A DNA stretch of 64,000 bases, from contig CANPXN010000001.1 of assembly GCA_947586185.1 (NCBI GenBank), positions 1 to 64,000 of the forward strand, written 5' to 3'. The notes beneath the pieces are model-generated. The model saw only the letters and a program-made list of their open reading frames with translations. It did no database searches and was not told the DNA's origin. Position numbers and translations under genes: made by a program. This document shows, one piece after another, positions 1-8,887 of this stretch (its first letter is position 1; each line of letters begins with the position of its first letter). Source of the stretch: an uncultured Clostridia bacterium. Lineage in GTDB: Bacteria > Bacillota > Clostridia > Oscillospirales > Ruminococcaceae.

Positions 1-1
1 C

Positions 2-57
2 AGGAGGGAGGGGGAAATCCGCATTTTTGTTGGTTTTTCTCTTTCCCCCTCCCTCCT
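2..57. repeat. Perfect 16-bp inverted repeat
   Basis: Bases 2-17 (AGGAGGGAGGGGGAAA) are the exact reverse complement of bases 42-57, with a 24-nt loop. No T-run follows directly. It may be the terminator of a gene to the left of the window or part of the repeat-rich block that continues to about 240. Confidence 0.7.
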
Positions 58-106
58 ATAGGTTGTCCCTTTGCATTAACCTATAAGGTTTGGCTTCGCT
101 TTCCCC

Positions 107-214
107 AAAGCGAAAAATTTTCCCTATCGCTTTGAGTAAAGCGAAAAAATTTTCCCCATAGCTTTTTCCAAAAGCGGTAAAAAACCTTTTTTCGGTATTC
201 CCTTTCGGGAATAC
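107..214. repeat. Short direct repeats and hairpin upstream of polA
   Basis: Two near-identical direct units (AAAGCGAAAAATTTTCCC and AAAGCGAAAAAATTTTCCCC, at 107-133 and 138-165) are followed by a perfect hairpin, GTATTCCC-TTTC-GGGAATAC (195-214). The minus-strand ORF across this block (56-241) is low complexity and looks like a by-product of the repeats. I see no gene in 1-356. Confidence 0.55.
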
Positions 215-294
215 ACTCAAAAAGTTTGCCAAGCTTTTCAAAGCTGAAATAAAAAATCTCTTTTTAGTATTTTAGCATAAATTTTCTCAAAAGG

Positions 295-324
295 ATAGTG
301 TTTTAAAGAAAAATCTGTTATAAT
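295..324 (+). promoter_or_regulatory. Putative polA promoter
   Basis: A perfect -10 TATAAT lies at 319-324. The -35 is weak (TAGTGT/AGTGTT near 295-301). The polA start ATG follows at 357 behind GGAGG (347-351). Confidence 0.5.
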
Positions 325-356
325 ATTAAGGACGATCATTTTTAACGGAGGAAAAT

Positions 357-2882
357 ATGAGATTACTTGCAATAGACGGAAACAGCATAATGAATCGTGC
401 CTATTATGGAATAAGGGTGCTTACAAACAGCCGTGGAGTTCATACAAACGCTCTGTTCGGATTTATGAACATATACTTGAAAAATATTTCAGAGGTTAAG
501 CCGGATTGCGTTGCAGTGGCATTTGATCTTAAAAGTCCTACTTTCAGGCATAAGGCAGTCGCTTCATATAAGGCAAACAGAAAGGGTATGCCTCAGGAGC
601 TTGCAGAGCAGATGCCCCTTATAAAGGATATGCTAAAGTATATGGGCGTAAAGATCCTTGAATGCGAGGGCTTTGAGGCTGACGATATTTTAGGAACACT
701 TTCCAGGATGTGCTGCGATTCTGGAAACGAATGCTTTATACTGACCGGAGACAGGGACAGCCTTCAGCTTGTAAACGAATGCGTGACCGTAAGGCTTGCA
801 ACAACAAGGGAAACCATTGTGTATACCCCTGAGAAATTTACAGAGGACTATGGATTTCCTCCGATACAGCTTATTGATCTGAAAGCTCTTATGGGGGACA
901 GCTCGGATAATATTTCAGGAGTTTCGGGGATTGGTGAAAAGACAGCCAGCACTCTTATTAAGGAGTGGGAAACTGTTGAAAATCTTTACGCACATCTTGA
1001 CGAGGCAAAGCTTACAAAGAGCGTAAGATCAAAGCTTGAAAATGGTAAGGCAGCCGCTGAGGAAAGCAAGTGGCTTGCAACAATAAAGCTTGATGTGCCG
1101 ATAGGGGGCGGCATTGAAAATTACAAAATCGGGGATATGGAAACTGAAAAGCTCCAAAAGCTTTTAAGCGAGCTTGAAATGTACAAGCTTCTTGAAAGAC
1201 TTTCATTGAGCGCTGTTGAAACTGAGCAGGAGGCTGATGCCGAGAGCCGGGAGATCAATATTACAGAAAAGGAGCTTGCTACAGATATCATATCAGTGCT
1301 TGAAAAGGCGGACTATATTTTTGACGGTGAAAGACTGTCAGTAATTGACGGAGAAACTGCCTATACCTCTGGGGACAGAACAGTTATCGCAGAGTTTTTG
1401 AGCAGTGGTATTTCAAAGCGTACTTTCGGCGCAAAGGAGGATTACAAGCTCTGTTTTGAATATGGCAGGGAGCTTTTAGGTCTTGAATTTGACGCTGAGA
1501 TCGCAGCATATCTTCTTGACGCATCTGCAAGCGAATATAAAATAGAAAAGCTTTGCAGGAAATATTCTGTTCCGTATTACAGCAGCGCAGGGGAATATGC
1601 CGATATCGCAAGTCTGCCGGAGCTGTGTGATGCTCTGCACAGGGAAATCGAGGAACAGGGTATGCTGCCGCTAATGAATGATATTGAGCAGCCTCTTACA
1701 GAGGTGCTGGCGGCTATGGAATTTACCGGAGTAAAGGTGGATATTCAGGGAGTCAAATATTTCGGCGAGGAGCTTGACGCAGAGGTCGGGGGCATAAGAG
1801 ACAGTATCTATGAAATGTGCGGTCATGAGTTCAACATAGCCTCTCCAAAGCAGCTTGGAACTGTATTGTTTGAGGAGCTGGGTCTTCCGGCTAAGAAAAA
1901 GACCAAAAGTGGATATTCAACAAATGCTGAGGTTTTGGAGGAGCTTCGTTCGCAGCATCCGATCATAGACCTTGTATTGAGATACAGACAGCTTACAAAG
2001 CTCAGCTCAACCTATGTTGAAGGGCTGCTTAAAACTGTTGAGAGCGATGGAAGAATTCATACCAACTTTAAGCAAACCGAAACAAGGACCGGAAGGATAT
2101 CCTCTACAGAACCGAATTTGCAGAACATTCCCGTGAGGACAGAGCTTGGACGTGAAATGAGGAAATTCTTCGTTTCAGATAACGGAAAGGTTTTTCTCGA
2201 TGCGGACTACAGCCAGATCGAGCTTAGGATTCTTGCCCATGTATGCGGTGACGAAAACATGCAGAGAGCCTTTCGTGAGGGCGAGGATATTCACGCTGCA
2301 ACTGCGTCACAGGTTTTTGATATGCCGCAGGATATGGTTACGTCACAGATGAGAAGCGCTGCAAAGGCGGTAAACTTTGGTATCATTTACGGCATAGGCG
2401 CATTTTCGCTTTCAAAGGATATAGGCGTAAGCGTTTATGAGGCAAAGAAATATATAAGCGGCTATCTTGCGAAGTATCCTAAGGTTGAGAAGTTTATGAA
2501 CAGCACTGTTGAAAATGCTGTAAGAAACGGATATGTTACAACTATGTTCGGCAGAAAGAGATATATCCCGGAGCTGAGCGCCTCCAATAAAATGATGCAG
2601 GCGGCAGGAAAGAGAATAGCTATGAACACGCCTATTCAGGGAACGGCTGCGGATATTATAAAAATCGCTATGGTAAGGGTATACAGAAGGCTTAAAGAGG
2701 AAGTTCCTGACGCAAGGCTGATCTTACAGGTCCATGACGAGCTGATCGTGGAGTGCTCCCGTGAGGATTCTGAAAAGGCATCGGAAATCCTTTGTGACGA
2801 AATGGTAAGGGCATGCGATCTTGCCGTGCCTCTTACAGCGGACGTTAACATCGGGGAGAGCTGGTATGACGCCAAGGGTTAA
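357..2882 (+). CDS. polA: DNA polymerase I
   Basis: Fills gaps and removes RNA primers during replication and repair. The 841-residue length is typical of Firmicute Pol I. The N-terminal 5'-3' exonuclease begins MRLLAIDGNSIMNRAYYG and carries the H3TH region VSGIGEKTA. The middle domain (about 300-460) has the 3'-5' exonuclease position but not the acidic DxE and YxxxD motifs, so proofreading is probably lost, as in Bacillus and Taq Pol I. The polymerase motifs are intact: motif A DADYSQIELR, motif B around RSAAKAVNFGIIYG, motif C QVHDELIVE. The start is fixed by GGAGG six bases upstream. The 3' end overlaps rimI by 17 bp, so polA, rimI and tsaD are probably co-transcribed. Confidence 0.97.
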   Translation: MRLLAIDGNSIMNRAYYGIRVLTNSRGVHTNALFGFMNIYLKNISEVKPDCVAVAFDLKSPTFRHKAVASYKANRKGMPQELAEQMPLIKDMLKYMGVKILECEGFEADDILGTLSRMCCDSGNECFILTGDRDSLQLVNECVTVRLATTRETIVYTPEKFTEDYGFPPIQLIDLKALMGDSSDNISGVSGIGEKTASTLIKEWETVENLYAHLDEAKLTKSVRSKLENGKAAAEESKWLATIKLDVPIGGGIENYKIGDMETEKLQKLLSELEMYKLLERLSLSAVETEQEADAESREINITEKELATDIISVLEKADYIFDGERLSVIDGETAYTSGDRTVIAEFLSSGISKRTFGAKEDYKLCFEYGRELLGLEFDAEIAAYLLDASASEYKIEKLCRKYSVPYYSSAGEYADIASLPELCDALHREIEEQGMLPLMNDIEQPLTEVLAAMEFTGVKVDIQGVKYFGEELDAEVGGIRDSIYEMCGHEFNIASPKQLGTVLFEELGLPAKKKTKSGYSTNAEVLEELRSQHPIIDLVLRYRQLTKLSSTYVEGLLKTVESDGRIHTNFKQTETRTGRISSTEPNLQNIPVRTELGREMRKFFVSDNGKVFLDADYSQIELRILAHVCGDENMQRAFREGEDIHAATASQVFDMPQDMVTSQMRSAAKAVNFGIIYGIGAFSLSKDIGVSVYEAKKYISGYLAKYPKVEKFMNSTVENAVRNGYVTTMFGRKRYIPELSASNKMMQAAGKRIAMNTPIQGTAADIIKIAMVRVYRRLKEEVPDARLILQVHDELIVECSREDSEKASEILCDEMVRACDLAVPLTADVNIGESWYDAKG

Positions 2883-3321
2883 AATAATAAACGCCTGCTC
2901 AGAGCATATTGAAGCAATTGCAGAGATCGAAAGCAGAGCTATTCCTGGAGGCTGGAGCAGGAGAGCCTTTGAGGAGGCTGTCGCTGCTCCGGGAAAAATT
3001 ATGCTTGCGGCGGAGCTTGAGGGCAGAACTGTCGGATTTGCAAACGCCTCCTTTGTTCTGGACGAAGGTGAGATTCTTAACATTGCCGTGGATGAAAAAT
3101 ACAGGCGTGCAGGAATAGGGAAAGCGCTGCTTTACAGTCTGCTTGAACGCTTTCCCGCCAAAATTGAAAACGTATATCTTGAAGTGCGCTCTGAAAACTC
3201 AGCCGCAATATCCCTTTATGAAAAAGCAGGCTTTGAAAGCTGTGGACTTAGAAAAAAGTACTACGCCGATCCGGTGGACGACGCAGTGATAATGAAGAAA
3301 AATATTAAGGATGGTGAATAA
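2866..3321 (+). CDS. rimI: Ribosomal protein S18 alanine N-acetyltransferase
   Basis: GNAT-family acetyltransferase of about 151 residues. It has the acetyl-CoA loop in VDEKYRRAGIGKALL and the RimI-like C-terminal segment LEVRSENSAAISLYEKAGFE. The ORF track starts at 2821, but the ATG at 2866 (MTPRVKI) is preferred: it has a GGGGAG ribosome binding site about 8 bases upstream and avoids 15 residues with no family match. It overlaps polA by 17 bp and its TAA shares a base with the tsaD ATG (TAATG), indicating translational coupling. RimI next to TsaD is a conserved Firmicute arrangement. The exact substrate (S18 or another N-terminus) is inferred from the family. Confidence 0.88.
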   Translation: MTPRVKIINACSEHIEAIAEIESRAIPGGWSRRAFEEAVAAPGKIMLAAELEGRTVGFANASFVLDEGEILNIAVDEKYRRAGIGKALLYSLLERFPAKIENVYLEVRSENSAAISLYEKAGFESCGLRKKYYADPVDDAVIMKKNIKDGE

Positions 3322-4331
3322 TGCTTATACTTGGAATAGAAAGCTCCTGTGATGAAACTGCTGTATGCGTTGCGCATGACGGTACGGAAATACTGTCCTC
3401 GGTGATATCAACTCAGATAGAGGAGCATAAAAAATATGGGGGCGTTGTGCCGGAGATTGCTTCAAGGAGGCACTGTGAGAACATTTTAGGAGTAACTAAA
3501 AAGGCTCTTGAGGACTCCGGTAAAAGCCTTGATGATATTGACGCTATAGCTGTTACCTATGCCCCGGGACTTATCGGTGCGCTCCTTGTTGGAGTGAATT
3601 TTGCCAAGGGACTTGCAATGGCCTCAGGAAAGCCTCTTGTGCCCGTACACCATATCGCAGGTCATATTGCCGCAAACTATATTGTTCACCCGGAGCTTAA
3701 ACCGCCATATTTATGTCTTGTTGCAAGCGGAGGACATTCACATATCGTTGAGGTGCTTGACTATACAAAATTCAAGATAGTGGGCAGGACAAGGGACGAT
3801 GCGGCAGGGGAATGCTTTGATAAGTGCGCAAGGGCTATGGGATTTCCTTATCCGGGCGGCGTTCATATTGACAGAGCCGCACAAAGCGGAAACAAGGATA
3901 CATATAAACTCCCAAGGCCGGCGGTTCATGGCAGCGAATATGATTTCAGCTTTTCAGGACTTAAAACAGCAGTTATAAATCTTGTTCATAATTCTCAGCA
4001 GAGAAATACTGAGATAAATAAAAATGACCTTTCCGCAGCTGTTCAAAATGCAATATCGGAAATCCTGTCAGAAAAAACCATAAATGCGGCAAAGGCTCTT
4101 GGGTATGATACCGTTGCCGTTGCAGGAGGAGTTTCGGCAAATTCCGGTGTGAGAGCTGCCTTTGAAAAGCTTTGCGGTGAAAGCGGTATGAAGCTTTATC
4201 TCCCGAGAAAGGACCTTTGCGGAGATAACGGAGCTATGATCGCATGTCAGGGATATTATAACTATCTTGCCGGCTACAGGGCGGATGAAAGCCTTAACGC
4301 TGTAGCAACACTTTCTTTGGAGGAGATATAA
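3321..4331 (+). CDS. tsaD: tRNA N6-threonylcarbamoyladenosine transferase TsaD
   Basis: Transfers the threonylcarbamoyl group to A37 of ANN-decoding tRNAs, working with TsaB and TsaE, neither of which is in this window. At 336 residues it is full length. Visible family features are the N-terminal GIESSCDETA, the metal-binding HHIAGHIAANY and the C-terminal ASKHA nucleotide-binding GGVSANSGVR and DNGAMIA. It overlaps rimI by one base. The next gene starts three bases after its stop, with the ribosome binding site (GGAGGAG) inside the tsaD 3' end. Confidence 0.96.
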   Translation: MLILGIESSCDETAVCVAHDGTEILSSVISTQIEEHKKYGGVVPEIASRRHCENILGVTKKALEDSGKSLDDIDAIAVTYAPGLIGALLVGVNFAKGLAMASGKPLVPVHHIAGHIAANYIVHPELKPPYLCLVASGGHSHIVEVLDYTKFKIVGRTRDDAAGECFDKCARAMGFPYPGGVHIDRAAQSGNKDTYKLPRPAVHGSEYDFSFSGLKTAVINLVHNSQQRNTEINKNDLSAAVQNAISEILSEKTINAAKALGYDTVAVAGGVSANSGVRAAFEKLCGESGMKLYLPRKDLCGDNGAMIACQGYYNYLAGYRADESLNAVATLSLEEI

Positions 4332-4334
4332 AAC

Positions 4335-5576
4335 ATGGAGACTATAAAGAAGATTATTTGTATTTTTATTTCAGCAGTATGCTGTGCCGGAACCCTTTCA
4401 TTGGGTGTAACTGCCGGAGCGGATACCTACCAAAATATTACATATGAAGCCGTTGACAGCAACGGGGACGGAAAAGAGGATTACATAGAGATAACGGACT
4501 GTTATGATAATGCTGTAAGCGTCAACATTCCGTCTAAAATAGGCGGTCTTCCGGTCAGAAATATCAGAGCCAACGCCCTTAGCGGCTGTGCAGCTATGAA
4601 AAGCTTAACTATTCCGGACAGCGTAGTAAGCTTTGGAGCAGCGGCGTTCAGTAGCTGTAAAAGCCTTACAAGCCTTACGATACCGGGCAGTGTAACAAGT
4701 ATAGGCGCTTCTGCGTTTAGTAACTGTGAAAACCTTACAGACCTTACGATACCGGACAGTGTAACAAGTATAGGCAATTCTGCGTTTCGTAACTGTAAAA
4801 GCCTAAAAAGCATAACTATTCCCGACAGCGTAAAGAGTATAGGACTCTCTGCGTTCCACAGCTGCTCAGGTCTTGAAAGTGTAGTTATATCGGACAGAGT
4901 TTACACCATAAGCGACAGTATGTTTTACGGCTGTTCAAAAATTGAAAGCATAACGATTCCCGACGAAGTAACAAATATAGATGATTCTGCATTTCATAGC
5001 TGTCACAATCTTAAAACAGTAAATATACCATATGGCTTAGCAAGAATTGGAGCATACGCATTCTATAACTGTGTAAATTTGGAGAACTTAAATGTTCCTG
5101 ACACCATAGTGACATTGGGAGAATCAGCGTTTAGAGGCTGTGGGGCGAAAAGCATTACAGTTCCTGACGGAGTAACAGGCATAGGAAAAGAAACATTCAG
5201 CAGCATAAGAATTGATAGCGTTACAATTAAAAATCCGAGATGTAAGATTTATGATGATGCGTCAACGATAGAAGAAACTGCTTCAATATGCGGCTATGAT
5301 AATTCAACTGCTAAGGCCTATGCTGAAAAATACAACCGGAGCTTTGTTTCACTGGGTACTTATATTTTTGGCGATTTGAACGAAGATGGAAAAATAACGG
5401 CATTTGACGCATCCTTAATATTCAGCGTATATAAGTATTTTTATAAGAATAGTTTCTATAACTTAAAAAGAGGTGAAATTACAAGAGCTGATATCAACAA
5501 TGATAAAAAGATCACAGCTAAGGACGCTTCTATTGTGTTTTCGATCTATAAGGAAAATTATCAACAAGGCAAATAA
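4335..5576 (+). CDS. Secreted BspA-like leucine-rich repeat protein with C-terminal dockerin
   Basis: 413 residues. It starts with a signal peptide (basic METIKK, hydrophobic core, cleavage near GVTAGAD). Residues about 40-320 hold roughly ten LRR_5/BspA-type units of about 23 residues built on SLTIPDSVTSIGxSAFxxC. The last 65 residues form a type I dockerin: two calcium loops, DLNEDGKITAFD and DINNDKKITAKD, each followed by a helix. Dockerins plug into cohesins of cellulosome-like scaffolds, and BspA LRRs usually bind proteins or host surfaces. The protein is therefore probably a cell-surface or scaffold-tethered adhesin or binding module without its own enzyme. It sits 3 bp behind tsaD, an unusual partner, and precedes a second LRR-like protein. 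Confidence 0.88.
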   Translation: METIKKIICIFISAVCCAGTLSLGVTAGADTYQNITYEAVDSNGDGKEDYIEITDCYDNAVSVNIPSKIGGLPVRNIRANALSGCAAMKSLTIPDSVVSFGAAAFSSCKSLTSLTIPGSVTSIGASAFSNCENLTDLTIPDSVTSIGNSAFRNCKSLKSITIPDSVKSIGLSAFHSCSGLESVVISDRVYTISDSMFYGCSKIESITIPDEVTNIDDSAFHSCHNLKTVNIPYGLARIGAYAFYNCVNLENLNVPDTIVTLGESAFRGCGAKSITVPDGVTGIGKETFSSIRIDSVTIKNPRCKIYDDASTIEETASICGYDNSTAKAYAEKYNRSFVSLGTYIFGDLNEDGKITAFDASLIFSVYKYFYKNSFYNLKRGEITRADINNDKKITAKDASIVFSIYKENYQQGK

Positions 5577-5588
5577 GGACATAACTAT

Positions 5589-6455
5589 ATGAGTGTTAAG
5601 CATTTTAGATTTAAATTAATAAAATTATCACTTATTGCAATTATAAGCTGTGGTTTATTTTGCAGTTGTAGTTCTGATAATAATATATCTCCGGAAATTC
5701 AATGGGATAAAATATCTATAAATACTTGCATTGAAAGATTACATATGAATTATGAAGATATTTGCGAATTAACATGTGATCCAAGCGACAATGTTTCTCT
5801 TTTGAGCACAGATTATGATCTGCTGGAAAAGTTAGTTAACCTTGAGGCGATAAAACTTGTGGGTATAGGATCAGAGGATGATGCACAAAAATTTTTTTCA
5901 GAATTAACAGCGTTAAAAAAATTGAAGACAGTGGAAATCGTTGACTCCCATATAGGGTCTATTGATAAGCTTGGCGATATCGAAAATATGGTTAACCTTA
6001 GTATTACCGGAAATATAGGCGGCGGTGTATGGTTTGGCATCGAGGATATAGAATTATTGGGAAGTGACGAACGATTCGATGAATTGCAGTCATTGTCCTT
6101 AAAATTTATAAATTTGGATAAGATACCAAATTTGAAGAGTTTAAAAAAATTGGATAGCCTTGCTGTTTCCGGTCAGGAAATAACGTCTATTGATAAAAAT
6201 ATGGTTAATTGGGATCAACTTAAATTTTTGGAAATAAGTAATACGGCCGTATCATCAATTGATCCGGATATTGTCAAACAATTGAAAAAGCTTAGTTCGC
6301 TGGATATATCTTATAGTAAATTTAAAGATGTATATTTCATTAATGAATTGCCTGAACTTGAGAGCTTTAAATATGCAGGCTATTCTACATATGATGTGAA
6401 TGTTGAATGTTTAAAAAAACATCCGAATTACAAGGATAATTGGCTGGATGATTGA
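5589..6455 (+). CDS. Leucine-rich-repeat-like lipoprotein, function unknown
   Basis: 288 residues. The N-terminus is a lipoprotein-type signal (FKLIKLSLIAIISCGLFCSCSSD) with two possible lipidated cysteines. The body holds irregular leucine-rich repeats of about 22-24 residues (LKKLDSLAVSGQEITSID; LKKLSSLDISYSKFKDV), similar in pattern to internalin-type LRRs. There is no catalytic motif or dockerin. It starts 12 bp after the dockerin LRR gene with only AAGGA as ribosome binding site. Its AT-rich codon use (many ATA, AAT, TTA) differs from polA and tsaD and hints at a separate origin. Role inferred only: surface protein-protein binding. Confidence 0.6.
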   Translation: MSVKHFRFKLIKLSLIAIISCGLFCSCSSDNNISPEIQWDKISINTCIERLHMNYEDICELTCDPSDNVSLLSTDYDLLEKLVNLEAIKLVGIGSEDDAQKFFSELTALKKLKTVEIVDSHIGSIDKLGDIENMVNLSITGNIGGGVWFGIEDIELLGSDERFDELQSLSLKFINLDKIPNLKSLKKLDSLAVSGQEITSIDKNMVNWDQLKFLEISNTAVSSIDPDIVKQLKKLSSLDISYSKFKDVYFINELPELESFKYAGYSTYDVNVECLKKHPNYKDNWLDD

Positions 6456-6500
6456 GATTATTTGACTCAGAATTATAGCCTATACAGTAAAGGAGAGGTT

Positions 6501-6736
6501 ATGAAATTATTTAAGAAGAAAAATAAAACTTCCCCTAAAACTGTGAATTTAACCCGTTTTTTGGGAAAATAACGTTCATCTATCACTGGTGGACGGAGGA
6601 ACTTATTACATTTAAACTTTGGGGAAATGAGCATGGAAGGAATCGGAGCCTTTTGGGATAATAGCTTTGGCGTTTCTTTGCTTCCGGATACATTTCTCGT
6701 AAATTCTGTCGATGATTTTGAAGAATTATTCAATTA
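6501..6736 (+). pseudogene. Small gene with an internal stop codon
   Basis: An ATG at 6501 with AAAGGAGAGG just upstream opens a reading frame MKLFKKKNKTSPKTVNLTRF. It stops at TAA 6570-6572 and then continues in the same frame without another stop to TAA 6734-6736. The second half reads MSMEGIGAFWDNSFGVSLLP and ends VDDFEELFN. Two open halves in one frame around a single stop suggest a recently inactivated gene or the shrunken relic of a longer one. I do not recognise the family. Two separate short peptides remain possible. Confidence 0.45.
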
Positions 6737-6811
6737 ACTATAAACGCTTTGATCGACGATTTCCATATTAAAAAAACTTTGTGAAAAAATAAACAAATTG
6801 CAGTAAAACTA

Positions 6812-6840
6812 TTGACACATTGACAAAAAGTATTTATAAT
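6812..6840 (+). promoter_or_regulatory. Strong sigma-A promoter of pckA
   Basis: TTGACA (6812-6817), exactly 17 bases, then TATAAT (6835-6840). A second TTGACA overlaps at 6820-6825. Both hexamers are perfect consensus, fitting a highly expressed central-metabolism gene. Confidence 0.9.
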
Positions 6841-6851
6841 AGACAATGAGG

Positions 6852-6892
6852 GAAATTTTTAAATTTCTGTAAATTCTATCCGGTGTGCGGAT
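6852..6892 (+). promoter_or_regulatory. pckA 5' leader hairpins
   Basis: The roughly 75-nt leader contains GAAATTT-TT-AAATTTC (6852-6867) and ATCCG-GTGTG-CGGAT (6878-6892) ahead of AAGGAGG. The hairpins may protect the mRNA 5' end. No known riboswitch was recognised. Confidence 0.4.
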
Positions 6893-6919
6893 GGAAATAT
6901 ATTCAAGGAGGAAAAAACA

Positions 6920-8710
6920 ATGTCACTGACTAAGAATCCTAATGTGTTAAAATGGGTCGAAGAAATGACAGCTCTTACAAAGCCTGATAAGGTTGTATGG
7001 ATCGACGGCAGCAAGGAGCAGATCGAAGCTTTGAAGGCTGAGGCTATCTCCACTGGTGAAATGATCGAGCTTAATCAGGAAAAGCTTCCTGGTTGTCTGT
7101 ATCACAGAACTCTGCCTAACGATGTTGCAAGAGTTGAGGACAGAACATTCATCTGCTGCAAGAATAAGGAAGACGCAGGTCCTACAAATAACTGGATGGA
7201 TCCTGATGAGATGAAGGCTATGCTCACACCTATGTACGACGGTGTTATGAAGGGCAGAACAATGTACGTTATCCCTTACTCAATGGGTCCTATCGGATCA
7301 CCTCTTGCTAAGGTAGGCGTTGAAGTAACAGATTCTATCTATGTTGTTCTTAACATGAATATTATGACAAGAATGGGCAGCCAGGCTTTTGAAAACCTTG
7401 GCGATACTTCAAACGATTTCGTTAGAGGTCTTCATTCAAAGGCTGACGTTGATCCTGAAAAGAGATATATCGTTCAGTTCCCTGAAGACAATGCTATCTG
7501 GTCAATCAACTCAGCATACGGCGGCAATGTTCTTTTAGGCAAGAAGTGTTTCGCTCTCAGAATCGCTTCATACCAGGGCAAGAACGAAGGCTGGATGGCT
7601 GAACATATGCTTATTCTCGGCGTTAAGAAGCCAAACGGCGAAGTTAAATACATCACTGCAGCTTTCCCTTCAGCATGCGGCAAGACAAACCTTGCAATGC
7701 TTATTCCGCCTGAGGGCTATAAGAAGGACGGATATGAAGTATTCACAGTCGGCGACGATATTGCTTGGATGAAGCAGGGCGATGACGGCAGACTTTATGC
7801 TATCAACCCTGAAAACGGATTCTTCGGCGTTGCTCCAGGTACAAACTCAAAGTCAAACCACAATGCTCTTGAGTCAACAATGAAGGATACTATTTTCACA
7901 AACGTTGCTATCAATAACGATGACAACACTGTTTGGTGGGAAGGTCTTGACAAGAATCCTCCTGAAAACGCTACAGAGTGGAAGGGCGAAAAGGTTAACG
8001 GCAAGGAATATACTGCTGCCGGCAACAAGCTTGCTCATCCGAACTCAAGATTTACTGCTCCGGCTAAGAACTGCCCTTGTATTTCTCCTGAGTTTGACAA
8101 TCCAAAGGGTGTTCCGGTATCAGCTATCATCTTCGGCGGAAGAAGAGCTGCTACAACTCCTCTGGTATATCAGTCATTCGACTGGACACACGGAACATAT
8201 ATCGGTTCTGCTGTATCATCAGAAACAACTGCTGCTGCAACAGGCGCTGTAGGCGTTCTCAGACATGACCCTATGGCTATGAAGCCTTTCTGCGGTTATC
8301 ATATGGGCGACTACTGGGCACACTGGCTCGAAATGGGCGAAAAGCTCGGTGACAAGGCTCCTAAGATTTTCAACGTTAACTGGTTCAAGCAGGACGAAAA
8401 CGGCAACTTCATCTGGCCTGGCTTCGGCGACAATATGAGAGTTCTCGACTGGATCATCAAGAGATGTGAAGGTACTATTGACGCTGATGAAACAGCTATT
8501 GGTTACCTCCCTAAGAAGGGCGATATCAATGTTGAAGGTATCGAAGACGAAGTTACTCCTGAAGTTATGGATAAGCTTCTTGCAGTTGATAAGGACCTTT
8601 GGAAGAAGGAAGTCGGCGAAATGCGTGAATTCTATAAGCAGTTCGGCGATAAGCTCCCTAAGGCTCTCAGCAATGAGCTTGATAAGCTTGAAGAAAGACT
8701 TAATAAGTAA
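6920..8710 (+). CDS. pckA: Phosphoenolpyruvate carboxykinase (GTP)
   Basis: Interconverts oxaloacetate plus GTP with PEP, CO2 and GDP. In rumen and gut anaerobes it often runs toward oxaloacetate for succinate formation and CO2 fixation. At 596 residues it matches the GTP class (EC 4.1.1.32), not the shorter ATP class. Visible signatures are the kinase-1 P-loop FPSACGKTNLAM, the metal-site region around VGDDIAWMK, and FGGRRA. A perfect promoter and AAGGAGG (6905-6911) precede the ATG. Codon use is strongly biased, as in the ribosomal genes, consistent with high expression. It is monocistronic; the terminator region downstream appears to have been rearranged (see findings). Confidence 0.97.
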   Translation: MSLTKNPNVLKWVEEMTALTKPDKVVWIDGSKEQIEALKAEAISTGEMIELNQEKLPGCLYHRTLPNDVARVEDRTFICCKNKEDAGPTNNWMDPDEMKAMLTPMYDGVMKGRTMYVIPYSMGPIGSPLAKVGVEVTDSIYVVLNMNIMTRMGSQAFENLGDTSNDFVRGLHSKADVDPEKRYIVQFPEDNAIWSINSAYGGNVLLGKKCFALRIASYQGKNEGWMAEHMLILGVKKPNGEVKYITAAFPSACGKTNLAMLIPPEGYKKDGYEVFTVGDDIAWMKQGDDGRLYAINPENGFFGVAPGTNSKSNHNALESTMKDTIFTNVAINNDDNTVWWEGLDKNPPENATEWKGEKVNGKEYTAAGNKLAHPNSRFTAPAKNCPCISPEFDNPKGVPVSAIIFGGRRAATTPLVYQSFDWTHGTYIGSAVSSETTAAATGAVGVLRHDPMAMKPFCGYHMGDYWAHWLEMGEKLGDKAPKIFNVNWFKQDENGNFIWPGFGDNMRVLDWIIKRCEGTIDADETAIGYLPKKGDINVEGIEDEVTPEVMDKLLAVDKDLWKKEVGEMREFYKQFGDKLPKALSNELDKLEERLNK

Positions 8711-8766
8711 TTTATATATTAAAAAAGGGACGGCTTTACGGCGAGTTGTGATAAAGTCGTATTAAA

Positions 8767-8802
8767 AAAGACACTTCCGATATTTATGTCGGAAGTGTCT
8801 TT
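8767..8802 (+). terminator. Hairpin terminator after pckA
   Basis: AAAGACACTTCCGA (8767-8780) pairs perfectly with TCGGAAGTGTCTTT (8789-8802) around an 8-nt loop. The T-run after the stem is short. A truncated copy of a second terminator (GGGACGGCTTTACG) sits just upstream at 8727-8740. Confidence 0.75.
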
Positions 8803-8811
8803 GCGTTTCTG

Positions 8812-8840
8812 TTGACATTTATATTTTCTTTTGATATAAT
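8812..8840 (+). promoter_or_regulatory. Promoter of the nucleoside phosphorylase gene
   Basis: TTGACA (8812-8817), 17 bases, TATAAT (8835-8840): consensus sigma-A promoter. GGAG and GAGG elements precede the ATG at 8888. Confidence 0.85.
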
Positions 8841-8887
8841 GATGATTAAACAGACTGATAAATTGGAGTTTAGCGAGGTGAATACCT

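Noticed and set aside
56-241. Minus-strand 61-codon ORF before polA
   Set aside because: Composed of direct repeats and hairpins, low complexity, no ribosome binding site of note.
7905-8252. ORF inside pckA on the same strand
   Set aside because: Shadow of the highly expressed pckA frame.
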